Of a stretch of 64,000 bases of DNA, positions 10,037 to 20,104 are shown one piece after another. The position numbers and the translations under genes were made by a program. Location of the stretch: the NCBI RefSeq assembly GCF_002443155.1, contig NZ_CP023667.1:1922001-1986000 (forward strand). The letters run 5' to 3'. The notes under the pieces were generated by a model that was given only the letters and a program-made list of their open reading frames with translations, did not search any database and had not been told where the DNA came from. The DNA is from Alcaligenes faecalis (GTDB lineage Bacteria; Pseudomonadota; Gammaproteobacteria; Burkholderiales; Burkholderiaceae_B). Each line of letters starts with the position of its first letter. Position 1 is the stretch's first letter.

Positions 10037-11449
10037 TTAGAAAGACACCAGACGGCCGGGGTTCACCGCGCTCATCATGCCTATCGCGGCCTTGACCACG
10101 GGGATCGCCAGACCCGATAACTGGTGGCCCAAAGAAATGCTGCGGTGGGTAATGTCCGTCAACATAGCGAAATCCTCGTTGCGGCCCGTCACATCATCAC
10201 TAATGGCTTTACCAATACGCACGGTTTGCGCCACGCCGTGACCACTCCAGCCATGCACCATGTACACGGGAACGGTGTCCTCGGTCTTGCGCGAGTCGGT
10301 TGCCCCGTTCAGGGTGAAATCACTGATCCCGCTCCAGGAAAAGTCCAGCTGCACCTGCTCCAGCTGTGGGAAAACCGTCTGGATACGATCCAGCAAGTAG
10401 TCATTGATACGTTCAGGGGACCAACTGGTGCCGGTGCCCTGCCCGCCAAACAGCAAACGGTTTTGACGCACGGCGCGGTAATAGTCGATCTGGAATTGCG
10501 TGTCATACACCGCTCGGTCTGTTGGCAGAAGCTCGCTGACCGGGCACTGCAGCGGCTCGGTCACACCCACATAGGTATAGAACGGGACGGTGGTATTGGA
10601 CTGCGTGGGCAAGAACTGCGAGGTCGTATCATGCACGGCCAGCACCAAGGCCTGACGCGCCAAAATCGTGCCACCCGGGGTGATGGCCAAAGCGCCGTTT
10701 TCTGTCTGCTCGATCTCTTGAACCGGGCTGCCTTCGTAAACTCGACCGCCATGCTGAACCAGGCCGTAAACCAGTCCGCGCAGCAGCGCGAGGGGATGCA
10801 ATTGACCACCCAAGGTATCCACTACGGCGCCGTGATACAGCGGCGAGCGGATTTCCTGCTCCAGCTCGTAGCTACCCACAATTTCCACGCTGGTATCACC
10901 CAGATAGCGGCGGGCATCCGCCCCCTCTACCAGAGCACCCATATGGCCTGCATGAACGGCAGCCGTCAAATGGCCACGGCGACGATCAAAATCCAGCTCG
11001 TAATCCTGAGCAATCTGATCGAGCAGATCCATGGCTTCATGCGAGGCAAAGCGCCACAAGCGACGGGCCTCATCCAAAGGCAGATGGGCAATCATGTCTG
11101 CGGCTTCCCAACGGGCCAGGCCGGGGGTCAGCTGACCGCCATTTCGGCCGGACGCAGCGGAGCCAATACTGTCTTTTTCCACCAGCACCACATCCAGACC
11201 GGAGCGGGCCAAATGCAAGGCAGTCGAGGCACCCAGCAAACCACCACCTACAACCAGCACATCACATTGCGTGTCGGCTTGCAAAGGATCAAAGCGGTTC
11301 CAGGGGGCAAGCGATGCTTCGTAATACGTCGCGGGCGCGACGGCTTCGTTCAGATGATCTTTTCGCCAGTTCCACAATCGGGGATTACTGACCAGCAAGC
11401 TCTCTGCGCTGGAAACATCGTTTAAAAGAGTGGGTTTAGAAATAAGCAT
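10037..11449 (-). CDS. FAD-dependent amine/amino-acid oxidoreductase (DAO family, PuuB-like)
   Basis: A 470-residue flavoprotein of the D-amino-acid-oxidase fold, resembling gamma-glutamylputrescine oxidase. The dinucleotide-binding motif VLVVGGGLLGASTALHLA begins near residue 65, after the long N-terminal extension common in this subfamily (TYYEASLAPWNRFDPLQAD). A C-terminal FAD-contacting GWSGHGVAQT is present. It should oxidise the C-N bond of an amine or amino acid, producing an aldehyde or keto acid plus ammonia or amine. The start has AGGA at good spacing. It diverges from a TetR regulator across a 228-base region holding two operator palindromes, so it is the likely target. Substrate unknown. 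Confidence 0.85.
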   Translation of the reverse strand: MLISKPTLLNDVSSAESLLVSNPRLWNWRKDHLNEAVAPATYYEASLAPWNRFDPLQADTQCDVLVVGGGLLGASTALHLARSGLDVVLVEKDSIGSAASGRNGGQLTPGLARWEAADMIAHLPLDEARRLWRFASHEAMDLLDQIAQDYELDFDRRRGHLTAAVHAGHMGALVEGADARRYLGDTSVEIVGSYELEQEIRSPLYHGAVVDTLGGQLHPLALLRGLVYGLVQHGGRVYEGSPVQEIEQTENGALAITPGGTILARQALVLAVHDTTSQFLPTQSNTTVPFYTYVGVTEPLQCPVSELLPTDRAVYDTQFQIDYYRAVRQNRLLFGGQGTGTSWSPERINDYLLDRIQTVFPQLEQVQLDFSWSGISDFTLNGATDSRKTEDTVPVYMVHGWSGHGVAQTVRIGKAISDDVTGRNEDFAMLTDITHRSISLGHQLSGLAIPVVKAAIGMMSAVNPGRLVSF

Positions 11450-11587
11450 AAATGTCCTGTGTCTGTCACGGCCTGTTGGCCGCCTGGATCACAGAGCGGA
11501 ATGCTCCGGTGACGCCCCGTCAACGCGGCGTTCCGTTCTGTCTCGTTATCAACACCGCGCTGTAAAAACGGGGTGGAACGATCTTCT

Positions 11588-11623
11588 TCTACGCTGTAGA
11601 ATTAATTTATTCTACTCTGTAGA
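11588..11623. promoter_or_regulatory. Two tandem palindromic operators, probably for the TetR regulator
   Basis: TCTACGCTGTAGA (11588-11600) and TCTACTCTGTAGA (11611-11623) are nearly identical palindromes with TCTAC/GTAGA arms, centred 23 bases apart. The first extends to a perfect 15-base palindrome. They lie between the divergent oxidoreductase and TetR genes, where a TetR dimer would control both. Confidence 0.75.
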
Positions 11624-11677
11624 GTTAAACTTGGCAAATCTGCCCTTTCCCCTATCTGGTTCGACAAAGGAACTCTA

Positions 11678-12346
11678 TTGGCCCAAGCACCCGCCACGCG
11701 CACACGCAAATTGAATAAGGACGAGCTGGTCATCGCCGCCGTCACCTTGATGGAGGAAGCCGGAGACAGCGGCTTTTCCTTACGTAAACTGGGGGAGCGA
11801 GTGGGCTGCGACCCAATGGCTGTGCTGTATCACTTCAAGTCCAAGGAAGGCTTGCTGCGCGCGATGGCGGATTATTTGACGGGCCGCATTCAGGCCGTGG
11901 ATACGGGTCTGTCATGGACAGAGCGTTTGTATGAATTGGCCCGACAGTATCGTGAGCTGGCCTTGGGCCAACCACAGACTTTTCAGCAAATGCAGCGTTT
12001 TCTAAATACCGGCAAAGCTGACTATCTGGTTCTTGAGCAGGTATACCGAGCCTTGCGCGATGGCGGTTTGAGCGATGCCGAAATCCCCGCCGCCTGTGTG
12101 GGCTGGTACGCCGCCCTCTACGGCTTGATTCAAGGAGAACTGGGCGGACTGATACGGCCAGTGACCGAGGAAGAGTTGAAGGAACTGGAACAATGGCCTG
12201 CCGAGGACGTACCCATGCTGCGCCAGATTCTGCCCCGCTTTGTGCACCTGCAGTCCGAGCAGGTATTCAAGATGATGATGGAGCTGATACACGATGGCTT
12301 GATTGCCCATGCTGGTAAAGCAGCGACGACTGCCACCAAGCGGTAA
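11678..12346 (+). CDS. TetR/AcrR family transcriptional regulator
   Basis: A 222-residue DNA-binding repressor. The helix-turn-helix is at residues 33-53 (FSLRKLGERVGCDPMAVLYH), ending in the family's YHFKSKEGLL element. The rest is the variable ligand-binding, dimerising domain, somewhat like the TetR C-terminal type. Translation appears to start at a TTG: AAAGGA stands the right distance upstream and no ATG or GTG fits. Tandem palindromes just upstream suggest it represses itself and the divergent FAD oxidoreductase. The inducer is unknown but may be the amine substrate of that enzyme. Confidence 0.9.
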   Translation: MAQAPATRTRKLNKDELVIAAVTLMEEAGDSGFSLRKLGERVGCDPMAVLYHFKSKEGLLRAMADYLTGRIQAVDTGLSWTERLYELARQYRELALGQPQTFQQMQRFLNTGKADYLVLEQVYRALRDGGLSDAEIPAACVGWYAALYGLIQGELGGLIRPVTEEELKELEQWPAEDVPMLRQILPRFVHLQSEQVFKMMMELIHDGLIAHAGKAATTATKR

Positions 12347-12598
12347 AACCAGCAACGGACCGAATCAAACACACAAACCCAATCAGCCTGCCTAGCCTTC
12401 AAACATTGTGATAAAGAGCATATAGCTGCCTGCGGGCTTGGCAAGGGCACGGACTGGCTCATGCCCACATCTCGAGAAAAGCACCTGAACGCGACTGATC
12501 CTTCAGCCAGCCTTTAAAACGTGATACCACCGAAATGGTCGGGATTGAAGGCAACACCACCTTGAGCGAACGAGCTGACAAAGCCCCTCTGGAAAAAC
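12347..12598. other. Gene-free stretch between tetR-type gene and rlmD
   Basis: About 250 bases (over 300 with the terminator that follows) between the convergent regulator and rlmD. Short frames exist on both strands but none has a ribosome-binding site or plausible protein character. Nothing recognisable is seen. Confidence 0.4.
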
Positions 12599-12643
12599 AA
12601 AACGCCCCGCAAACTGGAACGCTGTCCAATTTGCGGGGCGTTT
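12599..12643. terminator. Bidirectional intrinsic terminator
   Basis: The arms AAAACGCCCCGCAAA and TTTGCGGGGCGTTTT surround a 15-base loop. A and T runs on the two sides let it work for the TetR gene and for rlmD. Confidence 0.88.
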
Positions 12644-12667
12644 TATATCAAACCTGCCTAGCTGTAC

Positions 12668-13978
12668 TTAGCGCGTAAAGACGGCAATCGATTCCACGTG
12701 TGCCGTATGCGGGAACATATTCACCACACCGGCCGACTCCAGCGTGTAACCACCCTGGTGAACCAATACACCGGCGTCACGAGCCAGAGTACCTGGGCTA
12801 CAGGACACATAAACCAGACGCTCAGGGCGCTCATGCTTTTCCAGTTGCGCCAAAGCGGTGGCCACAGCGAAGGCACCATCGCGCGGCGGGTCGATCAACA
12901 TGCGGTCGAAATGCCCCAGGTCACGCAGCCATTGCACGTCCACTTCAAACAGGTTCAGGGTAGTAAATTTCGCCTTGTCCTGCAGGTCGTGGGCCAAGGC
13001 CGCTTCACCGGCACGTTCGGTCAAGGTGCTGCTGCCTTCAATCCCGACCACTTCGGCGGCGCGGCGCGCCAGCGGCAGGCTGAAGTTACCCAGACCACAG
13101 AACAGGTCAGCCACCCGATGCTCGGGTTTGACGTCCAGCAAGGTCAGGGCTCGCGAAATCAAGCTGCGGTTAATGTCGTGGTTCACCTGAGTAAAGTCCG
13201 TAGGACGATACGGCATGCGCAAATCAAACTCTGGCAGTGCGTAGGCCAGCTTGTCCGCATCTTCGCGCAGCAAGGGGTGCGCCGTTTCCGGGCCCTTGGG
13301 CTGCAACCACCAGCTGATGTCGTGCTCCTGCCCGAAATCCTGCAAACGCTGGATATCCTCGCTGGTGAGCGGCTCCATATGACGCAAGGTCAAGGTTGTG
13401 ATCTTGTCGCCCATGGCTAGTTCGATCTGCGGCAGACGATCGGGGCGGGACAAGCCAGCCAGACAGGAACGCAAGGGCTCCAGCAAGGCAGAAACCTTGG
13501 CGGGCAGCACTCGACATTCCGTCATGTCCACCACATAGCGGCCATTCTTTTCACGGAAACCGACCAGCACCCCACCCTTTTTAGGCACGTAGCGCATGGA
13601 GAAACGGGCGCGATAACGGTAGCCCCAGTATGGGCCGTGCAAGGGCGCCAGCACGCGGCCTGGCTGGACCTTGCCGATATGCCCCAGAGAATCCTCCAGC
13701 ACACGTTGCTTGACCGCGACCTGGGCCGAAGGCTCCAGGTGCTGCATGGCACAACCACCACAGACACCGAAGTTGGGACAGGGAGGCTCGGCACGCTGCG
13801 ACGAGGCTTTCAACAAAGCCGTCATGCGGGCTTTATCGTAAGAGTCCTTGGAGCGCACCGTCTCGGCCAGCACTTCTTCGCCGGGCAAGGCACCTTCCAC
13901 AAACACCACTTTGCCCTCTTTATGGGCGACGCCGCGTCCTTCCAGATCCAGCGATTCAATTAACAATACGTCAGACAT
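12668..13978 (-). CDS. rlmD: 23S rRNA (uracil(1939)-C(5))-methyltransferase
   Basis: A 436-residue SAM-dependent enzyme that makes 5-methyluridine in 23S rRNA. An N-terminal TRAM domain (about 1-55) is followed by the iron-sulfur cysteines C67, C73, C76 ([10 protein letters not shown]) and C155 (DMTECRVL). The Rossmann methyltransferase domain includes [15 protein letters not shown]. The catalytic cysteine sits in [12 protein letters not shown] near residue 390. I placed the start at [14 protein letters not shown], which begins the TRAM domain; the frame is open 38 codons earlier without family resemblance. The ribosome-binding site is weak. It lies downstream of nlpD's terminator on the same strand, so it has its own promoter. 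Firm. Confidence 0.94.
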   Translation of the reverse strand: MSDVLLIESLDLEGRGVAHKEGKVVFVEGALPGEEVLAETVRSKDSYDKARMTALLKASSQRAEPPCPNFGVCGGCAMQHLEPSAQVAVKQRVLEDSLGHIGKVQPGRVLAPLHGPYWGYRYRARFSMRYVPKKGGVLVGFREKNGRYVVDMTECRVLPAKVSALLEPLRSCLAGLSRPDRLPQIELAMGDKITTLTLRHMEPLTSEDIQRLQDFGQEHDISWWLQPKGPETAHPLLREDADKLAYALPEFDLRMPYRPTDFTQVNHDINRSLISRALTLLDVKPEHRVADLFCGLGNFSLPLARRAAEVVGIEGSSTLTERAGEAALAHDLQDKAKFTTLNLFEVDVQWLRDLGHFDRMLIDPPRDGAFAVATALAQLEKHERPERLVYVSCSPGTLARDAGVLVHQGGYTLESAGVVNMFPHTAHVESIAVFTR

Positions 13979-14230
13979 TCGATAAAAACCTAAATAAGCG
14001 TCCTGCCAAGCAGAATGGCGCAGTTGCATTGCTGCAAACGATGGCGAATCGCTGATTTTACAATGAGCATTCGGCACAACGGGTAAAAACAAACAGAACG
14101 CGGCAATAGCAGTTCCGCAGCGCGACTAAACTCAGTATGCCGGGACCGTCCGACAGGCATGGCTTCCAAGCTGGCAGCGCAATCTGCATTAACACAGTCA
14201 TTGCGCTGGGCAGCCTCAAACACAACACAC

Positions 14231-14259
14231 AAAAAAAGCGGCCAGAAGCCGCTTTTTTT
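14231..14259 (-). terminator. Intrinsic terminator of the surE-pcm-nlpD operon
   Basis: AAGCGGC and GCCGCTT arms with a five-base loop lie between runs of seven A and seven T, just after the nlpD stop codon. Confidence 0.9.
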
Positions 14260-14275
14260 AGTCCAGATACCGAGC

Positions 14276-15100
14276 TTATCGCGTAGGCAGGTAGGAGATC
14301 GGATTGACCGGCGTACCGGAACGACGAATCTCGAAATGCAGCCGTGGCGAGGTGGTGTCAGACTGACCCAGATCGGCAATACGCTGTCCCTTCTTCACCT
14401 GCTGGCCCGTTTTAACGTGCAAGACACTGTTATGAGCGTAGGCAGTGATAAAACCATTGCTGTGGCCGACCAGAACCATGGAACCTAAACCGCGCACACC
14501 GTTACCGGCATACATGATCTTGCCATCCGCAGCGGCAACCACGGGATCGCCAACCTTGCCTTCAATATCAATACCCTTGGTTGAGGCATTGAAACCCTGG
14601 ATGATCTTGCCGCTGGCAGGCCAGCCCCAGGCGATCAGGGCAGCGTCACTGGCGCGAGGCGCAGACACGGGCGTTTCAGTCTTGACCGGAGTGGCCGGGC
14701 TGACGGGCGAGGTCTGTGTGCCACCGCTACCGGCTGGGCGAGTGTTGACCGCCGCCATCGAGGTATTGCCATCCAGACGCAAGGTTTGACCCACGCGCAG
14801 CATGGAAGGATCGGTAATCTGGTTCAACTGGATCAGCGAGTTCACGTCCATGCCGTGCGCCTGGGCGATTTTGTACAGCGTATCGCCAGGACGGACCACA
14901 TAGGTACCCGTCGCAGTGCTGACGCTGCCCGCCGCCGAAGAAGAACTCAGGTCAGTGACTGGGGCACGCTCGTTACGGCTTGCACAACCAGCCAGCAGGG
15001 TACTGGTGACCACAGCCGCCACCAGGCACTGACGGGGCGTCAAGAACCACTGTGTACCGGTGGAAGCAGCGGTTAACGGTAACCTGACTGCATGCTGCAT
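14276..15100 (-). CDS. nlpD: NlpD-like lipoprotein, murein hydrolase activator
   Basis: A 274-residue outer-membrane lipoprotein that, in studied bacteria, activates the amidase AmiC during septum splitting. The lipobox LLAGC puts the lipidated cysteine at residue 39, after a rather long signal region. A LysM peptidoglycan-binding domain covers about 67-109 (YVVRPGDTLYKIAQ). The C-terminal M23/LytM domain lacks the metal ligands: GIDIEG replaces the HxxxD segment and PRLHFEIR carries only one histidine, as in NlpD/EnvC activators. AGGAG precedes the ATG by six bases. It is last in the operon surE-pcm-nlpD; the rpoS gene that follows in many proteobacteria is absent. Confidence 0.92.
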   Translation of the reverse strand: MQHAVRLPLTAASTGTQWFLTPRQCLVAAVVTSTLLAGCASRNERAPVTDLSSSSAAGSVSTATGTYVVRPGDTLYKIAQAHGMDVNSLIQLNQITDPSMLRVGQTLRLDGNTSMAAVNTRPAGSGGTQTSPVSPATPVKTETPVSAPRASDAALIAWGWPASGKIIQGFNASTKGIDIEGKVGDPVVAAADGKIMYAGNGVRGLGSMVLVGHSNGFITAYAHNSVLHVKTGQQVKKGQRIADLGQSDTTSPRLHFEIRRSGTPVNPISYLPTR

Positions 15101-15123
15101 ATAAATCTCCTGAGAATATCTGA

Positions 15124-15948
15124 CTAAATCTGGGTTCCGGCTCGCATCGGCACGAAGCGAACCGCATCAAGTTCTTCACGACGCCACGTGGCCTGTCCGG
15201 TGCGTTCCACCAAAACCAGGCGCTGTTGTGTCGTACCTTCGGGGGCAATCAGTCGCCCCCCCAATGTTAATTGTTCCAACAGGCTTCTAGGGATGACCGG
15301 ACCGGCTGCCGCCACAACAATAGCATCATACGGGGCTGCCGCAGGGTAACCTTGCATTCCGTCACCAAACATTATTCGAGCACGTTGCGACAGGCCTAGT
15401 TGACGCATGTGATCGCGGGCCATATCGCACAAACCTTTGATACGTTCTACCGCATACACTTCTTTGACTAATTGTGCCAAAACAGCGGCCTGATAACCAC
15501 ATCCGGCACCGACTTCCAACACTTTATTCGGTATTTTCTGGTCACACACCAGGCTGATCATGTGGGCCACAACCCAAGGCTGGGAGATGGTCTGCGCAAA
15601 GCCAATGGGCAAGGCATCATCTTCATAGGCCCGGCTGGCCAAACCCTGATCAACAAACTGATGGCGCGGCACTGCCTGCATGGCCGCCAGCACTCTTTCG
15701 TCGGTAATTCCCTGTCGGCGCAAGCGCTCGATCATCATGCCACGCGAGCGTTCCGAGTTCAAACCCAGGTTGACACTTGTTGACACTTGCGGTGACAAAC
15801 CGACCGACGGTGTCGGTTGTAACTGGCCCCGTTGCACAATGCGCGTATTGCTGTTGCTGGCAGACAGACCACTGCCCAGGCTGGACTTGCCAAACCGGTT
15901 CCGTGTGCCGTCCGCAAAGGGGTAGCGCTTGCCTGGTTTACTTGTCAT
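15124..15948 (-). CDS. pcm: Protein-L-isoaspartate O-methyltransferase
   Basis: A 274-residue repair enzyme that methylates L-isoaspartyl residues in aged proteins using SAM. The core (about residues 66-274) has the family features [19 protein letters not shown] and SAM motif [17 protein letters not shown] 60-residue low-complexity N-terminal extension rich in Ser, Asn and Arg precedes it; such extensions occur in Burkholderiales homologues. Its start codon overlaps the surE stop by four bases, giving translational coupling, and nlpD follows after a short gap. Confidence 0.95.
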   Translation of the reverse strand: MTSKPGKRYPFADGTRNRFGKSSLGSGLSASNSNTRIVQRGQLQPTPSVGLSPQVSTSVNLGLNSERSRGMMIERLRRQGITDERVLAAMQAVPRHQFVDQGLASRAYEDDALPIGFAQTISQPWVVAHMISLVCDQKIPNKVLEVGAGCGYQAAVLAQLVKEVYAVERIKGLCDMARDHMRQLGLSQRARIMFGDGMQGYPAAAPYDAIVVAAAGPVIPRSLLEQLTLGGRLIAPEGTTQQRLVLVERTGQATWRREELDAVRFVPMRAGTQI

Positions 15949-16685
15949 TGCACCCAGTCCCGCAAACCAGCCAGTTGCTCGTGATTCGTCAAATCAGCCC
16001 GCAAGGGCGTGATCGACACGGCACCACTGTCCACCGCACCAAAATCCGTTCCCTGCTCGCTATCGGATACCCCGCCTACTCGGCCAATCCAGTACACAGG
16101 CTCGCCATAAGGCGTCTGACTTTTCACGACCGGCTCCGAGGGGTGGCGCTTGCCCAGACGCGTCACCTGCATACCTGTCAGGGCTTCATACGGCAGGCAT
16201 GGAATGTTCACGTTCAGCAGGGTGTTGGCCGCCAGCGGCTGTTTCTGACAACGCTGCACCAGATCGCGTGCTACGCGCGCCGCACTATCCAGGTTTTTCC
16301 AGCCACGTTCGATCAGGGAAAACGCAATCGCGGGAATCCCGAACAAATGGCCTTCCATCGCGGCAGCAACCGTACCCGAATACAGGGTGTCATCGCCCAT
16401 ATTGGCGCCATTATTGATGCCGGACACAATCAGATCAGGGCGAAAATCCAGCAAGCCAGTCAGCGCCACGTGCACACAATCGGACGGTGTACCATTCACA
16501 AAATAAAAACCATTGCTGGCCTGGCGCAGCGACAAGGGACGATTCAAGGTCAGGGAATTGCTGGCACCGCTGCAATTGGTCTCAGGTGCAATGACAGTCA
16601 GCTCGCCCAGTCCTTGCAAGGCTTCATACAAAGCCTCGATACCGGCTGCTGTATAGCCATCATCGTTGGAGACCAGAATACGCAT
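15945..16685 (-). CDS. surE: 5'/3'-nucleotidase SurE
   Basis: A 246-residue metal-dependent phosphatase acting on nucleoside monophosphates, linked to stationary-phase survival. The N-terminus [16 protein letters not shown] holds the metal-binding Asp pair (D8, D9); SGASNSLTL and [12 protein letters not shown] are the other conserved active-site segments. It is first in the surE-pcm-nlpD operon, overlapping pcm by four bases. GGAAAAG upstream serves as the ribosome-binding site. It diverges from plsY across about 115 bases. Confidence 0.97.
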   Translation of the reverse strand: MRILVSNDDGYTAAGIEALYEALQGLGELTVIAPETNCSGASNSLTLNRPLSLRQASNGFYFVNGTPSDCVHVALTGLLDFRPDLIVSGINNGANMGDDTLYSGTVAAAMEGHLFGIPAIAFSLIERGWKNLDSAARVARDLVQRCQKQPLAANTLLNVNIPCLPYEALTGMQVTRLGKRHPSEPVVKSQTPYGEPVYWIGRVGGVSDSEQGTDFGAVDSGAVSITPLRADLTNHEQLAGLRDWVQ

Positions 16686-16799
16686 GCTTACTTTTCCGTT
16701 AAAAATCTAACAGGGGCAGCAAATTGTACCCGCTGCCTTTGGTATTTTGCTGCAAGGCCGGTAGAATCCGCGCAACAATAATTGTGGAGCTCAATCCTC

Positions 16800-17441
16800 A
16801 TGAACGCCGTTTCTTTTGCTGTGGCTGCACCGCTTGTCGCCCTCTTGTCCTACTTGCTGGGATCCTTGCCGTTTGCCGTAATCGTCAGCAAGATCATGGG
16901 CTTGCAGGACCCTCGAACCTTTGGTTCGAAAAATCCGGGAGCCACTAATGTACTACGTAGCGGCAATAAAAAAGCAGCCATTCTGACCTTGTTGGGCGAT
17001 GCCTTCAAAGGCTGGCTGGCTGTCTTTCTGACCCAACAGGCCATCAGCAACTGGGGCTGGGCACCCACTTTACTGGGTGTCAGCGCCTTTTTTGCCTTTT
17101 TAGGCCACTTGTACCCGGTCTTTCTGGGCTTTAAAGGTGGCAAAGGCGTTGCAACCGCACTCGGCGTCATCCTGGCCCTGCTGCCCTGGCTGGCTCTGGC
17201 CACCGCAGCCACCTGGCTGATTATCGCCTATGTCAGCCGCTACTCCTCGCTGGCAGCCATCATCAGTGCCGTATTCGCCCCCTTGTTTTACCTGCTCGGC
17301 GCCAAGGTAGTCTGGCCCATGAATGCCTCTATTGCCACCGCCCTGGTCCTGATCAGTGCCTTCTTGCTGTGGCGTCACCAGGAAAACATACGTCGTCTGA
17401 TGACGGGCAAAGAAAGCAAGATCGGTTCCAAGAAAGAATGA
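16800..17441 (+). CDS. plsY: Glycerol-3-phosphate acyltransferase PlsY
   Basis: A 213-residue inner-membrane enzyme with about five helices that transfers the acyl group of acyl-phosphate to glycerol-3-phosphate, the first step of phospholipid synthesis. The three family motifs are present: [27 protein letters not shown] and [19 protein letters not shown] chose the ATG of [11 protein letters not shown]; a TTG six codons earlier is in frame. It is convergent with tsaD, with only three bases between the stop codons and no terminator visible. Confidence 0.96.
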   Translation: MNAVSFAVAAPLVALLSYLLGSLPFAVIVSKIMGLQDPRTFGSKNPGATNVLRSGNKKAAILTLLGDAFKGWLAVFLTQQAISNWGWAPTLLGVSAFFAFLGHLYPVFLGFKGGKGVATALGVILALLPWLALATAATWLIIAYVSRYSSLAAIISAVFAPLFYLLGAKVVWPMNASIATALVLISAFLLWRHQENIRRLMTGKESKIGSKKE

Positions 17442-17444
17442 GAG

Positions 17445-18503
17445 CTAACGCTCTTGCTGGGAGACAGGCTGATTCACACAGGCCAGATCCCAGCGGGGCC
17501 GAATGGCAAAGCCGTGCTGGCTGTCATCCAAAGTCACCAGACCGTGCTTGACGCGCATGGCCGCCGCGAATGCAATCATGGCACCGTTATCGGTACAGAA
17601 TTCCAGCGGCGGAAAAAACACCTCGCCCTTCAAACGCGCGACGGCTTTTTGTAAATAAGCCCGCAAGTGACGGTTGGCCCCCACACCACCAGCCACTACC
17701 AGACGTTTCAAGCCGGTTTGCTTCAAGGCTTTGACGGCTTTGGCAGCCAGCACATCCACAATGGCAGCCTCGGTCGCGGCGGCCAGATCAGCGCGTTGCT
17801 GTTCGGTAATGCCGCCCTCTTCCGCTTCCAGCTTGCGCAAACGCGTCAGCACGGCGGTTTTCAGACCGCTGAAGCTGAAATCCAGATCCTTGCTGTGCAT
17901 CATGGGACGCGGCAGCTCGTACACGTTGGGGTCGCCCTGTTCGGCCAGACGCGACAAGGCCGGGCCACCGGGATAGCCCAGGCCCATCAGCTTGGCGCTT
18001 TTATCAAAGGCTTCGCCCGCCGCATCGTCCAGCGTTTCACCCAGCAACTCGTACTGACCCACACCATCCACGCGCATCAATTGCGTATGACCGCCCGAGA
18101 CCAGCAGGGCCACAAAAGGAAACTCGGGACGCGGCTCGGCCAACAAGGGCGAGAGCAAATGGCCTTCCAGGTGATGGATGGCAATGGTCGGTTTCTTCAG
18201 CGACCAGGCAATCGACTGCGCCACGCTGGCTCCCACCAGCAAGGCCCCGGCCAGGCCAGGACCGGCGGTATAGGCAATGGCATCGACCTGATCAAGCTGC
18301 ATATTGCACGAAGCCAACACCTGACGAGTCAACGGCAAGACACGACGGATATGATCGCGAGAGGCCAGTTCAGGCACCACCCCACCGTATTCACGGTGCA
18401 TGGCAATCTGGCTGTGCAAGGCATGGGCCAACAAGCCCTGTTCCGTGCTGACCAGCGCCACGCCGGTTTCATCGCAGGAACTTTCAAATCCAAGAATATT
18501 CAT
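17445..18503 (-). CDS. tsaD: tRNA N6-adenosine threonylcarbamoyltransferase
   Basis: A 352-residue ASKHA-fold enzyme that, with TsaB and TsaE, transfers threonylcarbamoyl to A37 of ANN-decoding tRNAs (t6A). The N-terminus [17 protein letters not shown], the metal ligands H111 and H115 (HHLEGH), the SGGHTQL segment and the C-terminal [11 protein letters not shown] are all typical. Length matches the family. The ribosome-binding site is weak. Divergent from the purine permease gene. Confidence 0.97.
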   Translation of the reverse strand: MNILGFESSCDETGVALVSTEQGLLAHALHSQIAMHREYGGVVPELASRDHIRRVLPLTRQVLASCNMQLDQVDAIAYTAGPGLAGALLVGASVAQSIAWSLKKPTIAIHHLEGHLLSPLLAEPRPEFPFVALLVSGGHTQLMRVDGVGQYELLGETLDDAAGEAFDKSAKLMGLGYPGGPALSRLAEQGDPNVYELPRPMMHSKDLDFSFSGLKTAVLTRLRKLEAEEGGITEQQRADLAAATEAAIVDVLAAKAVKALKQTGLKRLVVAGGVGANRHLRAYLQKAVARLKGEVFFPPLEFCTDNGAMIAFAAAMRVKHGLVTLDDSQHGFAIRPRWDLACVNQPVSQQER

Positions 18504-18691
18504 GGGGCTTATTTTAGCCTGCTGTATTGGGGAAAATAGGAATTTATCCCCTCAAGACAAACGGCGGATAGTGTCAGGGTTGTGCCGATACATCGCGACA
18601 AAGGGGGGCGACGCAGTGGCACACTCGTGGTTAAAATCCCGCATCGATAATTTCAAGCTCCGATCGCCTAATAATCACAAGGAGGCTGCCC

Positions 18692-19984
18692 ATGTTTGAA
18701 CGTCTCTTCAAACTCTCTGAGCATGGCACCAACGTCCGTACCGAGGTCCTGGCCGGTATCACTACCTTCCTGACCATGTCCTACATTATTTTTGTGAATC
18801 CAGACATCCTGTCGTCCACAGGGATGGATCGCAATGCCATTTTTGTAGCCACCTGCCTGGCCGCTGCTCTGGGCACCTTCATCATGGCCTTTGTGGCGAA
18901 CTGGCCTATCGGCATGGCGCCGGGCATGGGTCTGAACGCCTTTTTTGCCTTCACCGTGGTCGCCACCCTGGGCTATACCTGGCAACAGGCACTGGGCGCG
19001 GTCTTTATTTCCGGCGTGATCTTCCTGATCCTGACGGTGACCGGCATCCGGTCCTGGCTGATTCGGGGAATCCCGAAATCCCTGCAAAGCGCGATTGCCG
19101 CCGGTATCGGCATGTTCCTGGGTCTGATCGCCCTGATGAACTCGGGCATTGTGGTGGCCCACCCTGCCACCAAGATTGGTCTGGGTGATCTGACCCAACC
19201 TGCGGCCCTGTACGCAATTCTGGGCTTTTTTATCATTGCCGCCCTGGATGCGCTGAAGGTACGCGGCGCGATCCTGATCGGTATTCTGGCCGTGACCATT
19301 CTGTCCATGCTGACCGGTCACAGCGAATTTGGTGGTGTGGTCTCCACTCCCCCCTCGCTGATGCCTACTTTCATGCAACTGGACATCATGGGTGCCCTGC
19401 ACACCGGCTTTGTTCACGTGATTCTGGTGCTGGTGCTGGTTGAGGTGTTTGATGCCACCGGCACCATGATCGGGGTTGCCAAGCGTGCCCGCCTGATTGA
19501 AGAAGGCAAACCCAACCGTCTGGGCCGCGCCCTGCTGGCTGACAGTACCGCCATTGTGGCCGGTTCCATGCTGGGCACCAGCAGCACCACCGCCTACGTG
19601 GAAAGCGCCTCGGGTGTGCAAGCCGGTGGGCGTACCGGTCTGACCGCTCTGACCATTGGCGTGCTGTTCCTGCTGGCCCTGTTTTTCTCGCCTCTGGCCG
19701 CGACCGTTCCCGGTTACGCCACCGCCCCCGCCTTGCTGTACGTGGCGTGCTTGATGATGCGCGAAATTACTGAGGTGAAATGGGACGACATGACCGAGGC
19801 CGTGCCTGCTGCCCTGGCTGCCTTCACCATGCCCTTCACCTACTCGATTGCCAACGGCCTGGCCTTTGGCTTTATCAGCTACGTCATCCTGAAGCTGACG
19901 ACCGGCCGCTGGCGCAGTATCCACCTGGCCACGCTGATTGTCGCCATCTTGTTTGTGATCAAGTACGCAATCGCTACGGAATGA
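18692..19984 (+). CDS. NCS2 family purine permease (AdeP/GhxP-like)
   Basis: A 430-residue inner-membrane symporter with 12-14 membrane segments that takes up adenine, guanine or hypoxanthine with protons. The start MFERLFKLSEHGTNVRTEVLAGITTFLTMSY is split here as MFERLFKLSEHGTN and RTEVLAGITTFLTMSYI, both typical of the AzgA-like branch. GLNAFFAF and GTSSTTAYVESASGVQAGGR are the conserved substrate-site regions. AAGGAGG gives a very strong ribosome-binding site. No purine riboswitch is seen in the 188-base leader. Substrate choice among purines is open. Confidence 0.93.
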   Translation: MFERLFKLSEHGTNVRTEVLAGITTFLTMSYIIFVNPDILSSTGMDRNAIFVATCLAAALGTFIMAFVANWPIGMAPGMGLNAFFAFTVVATLGYTWQQALGAVFISGVIFLILTVTGIRSWLIRGIPKSLQSAIAAGIGMFLGLIALMNSGIVVAHPATKIGLGDLTQPAALYAILGFFIIAALDALKVRGAILIGILAVTILSMLTGHSEFGGVVSTPPSLMPTFMQLDIMGALHTGFVHVILVLVLVEVFDATGTMIGVAKRARLIEEGKPNRLGRALLADSTAIVAGSMLGTSSTTAYVESASGVQAGGRTGLTALTIGVLFLLALFFSPLAATVPGYATAPALLYVACLMMREITEVKWDDMTEAVPAALAAFTMPFTYSIANGLAFGFISYVILKLTTGRWRSIHLATLIVAILFVIKYAIATE

Positions 19985-20057
19985 AAAACCTTACAGCAAA
20001 CTCGTTTGGCGCTTTAGGGCTGTCTGGAAAACGAGTACACTGATTGCATGTTTAACG

Positions 20058-20088
20058 AAGCGGCTGAACACCATCAGCCGCTTTTTTA
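20058..20088 (+). terminator. Intrinsic terminator or attenuator directly before the thioredoxin gene
   Basis: The ten-base arms AAGCGGCTGA and TCAGCCGCTT with a six-base loop and a T run form a textbook terminator. It ends only a few bases before the GGAGG ribosome-binding site of the next gene, so it either ends the permease transcript or attenuates thioredoxin. Confidence 0.85.
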
Positions 20089-20104
20089 TTGCGGAGGCTC
20101 CCCC

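Noticed and set aside
12130..12468. Minus-strand frame overlapping the end of the TetR gene
   Set aside because: It lies mostly opposite the regulator, has no ribosome-binding site and no recognisable protein features.
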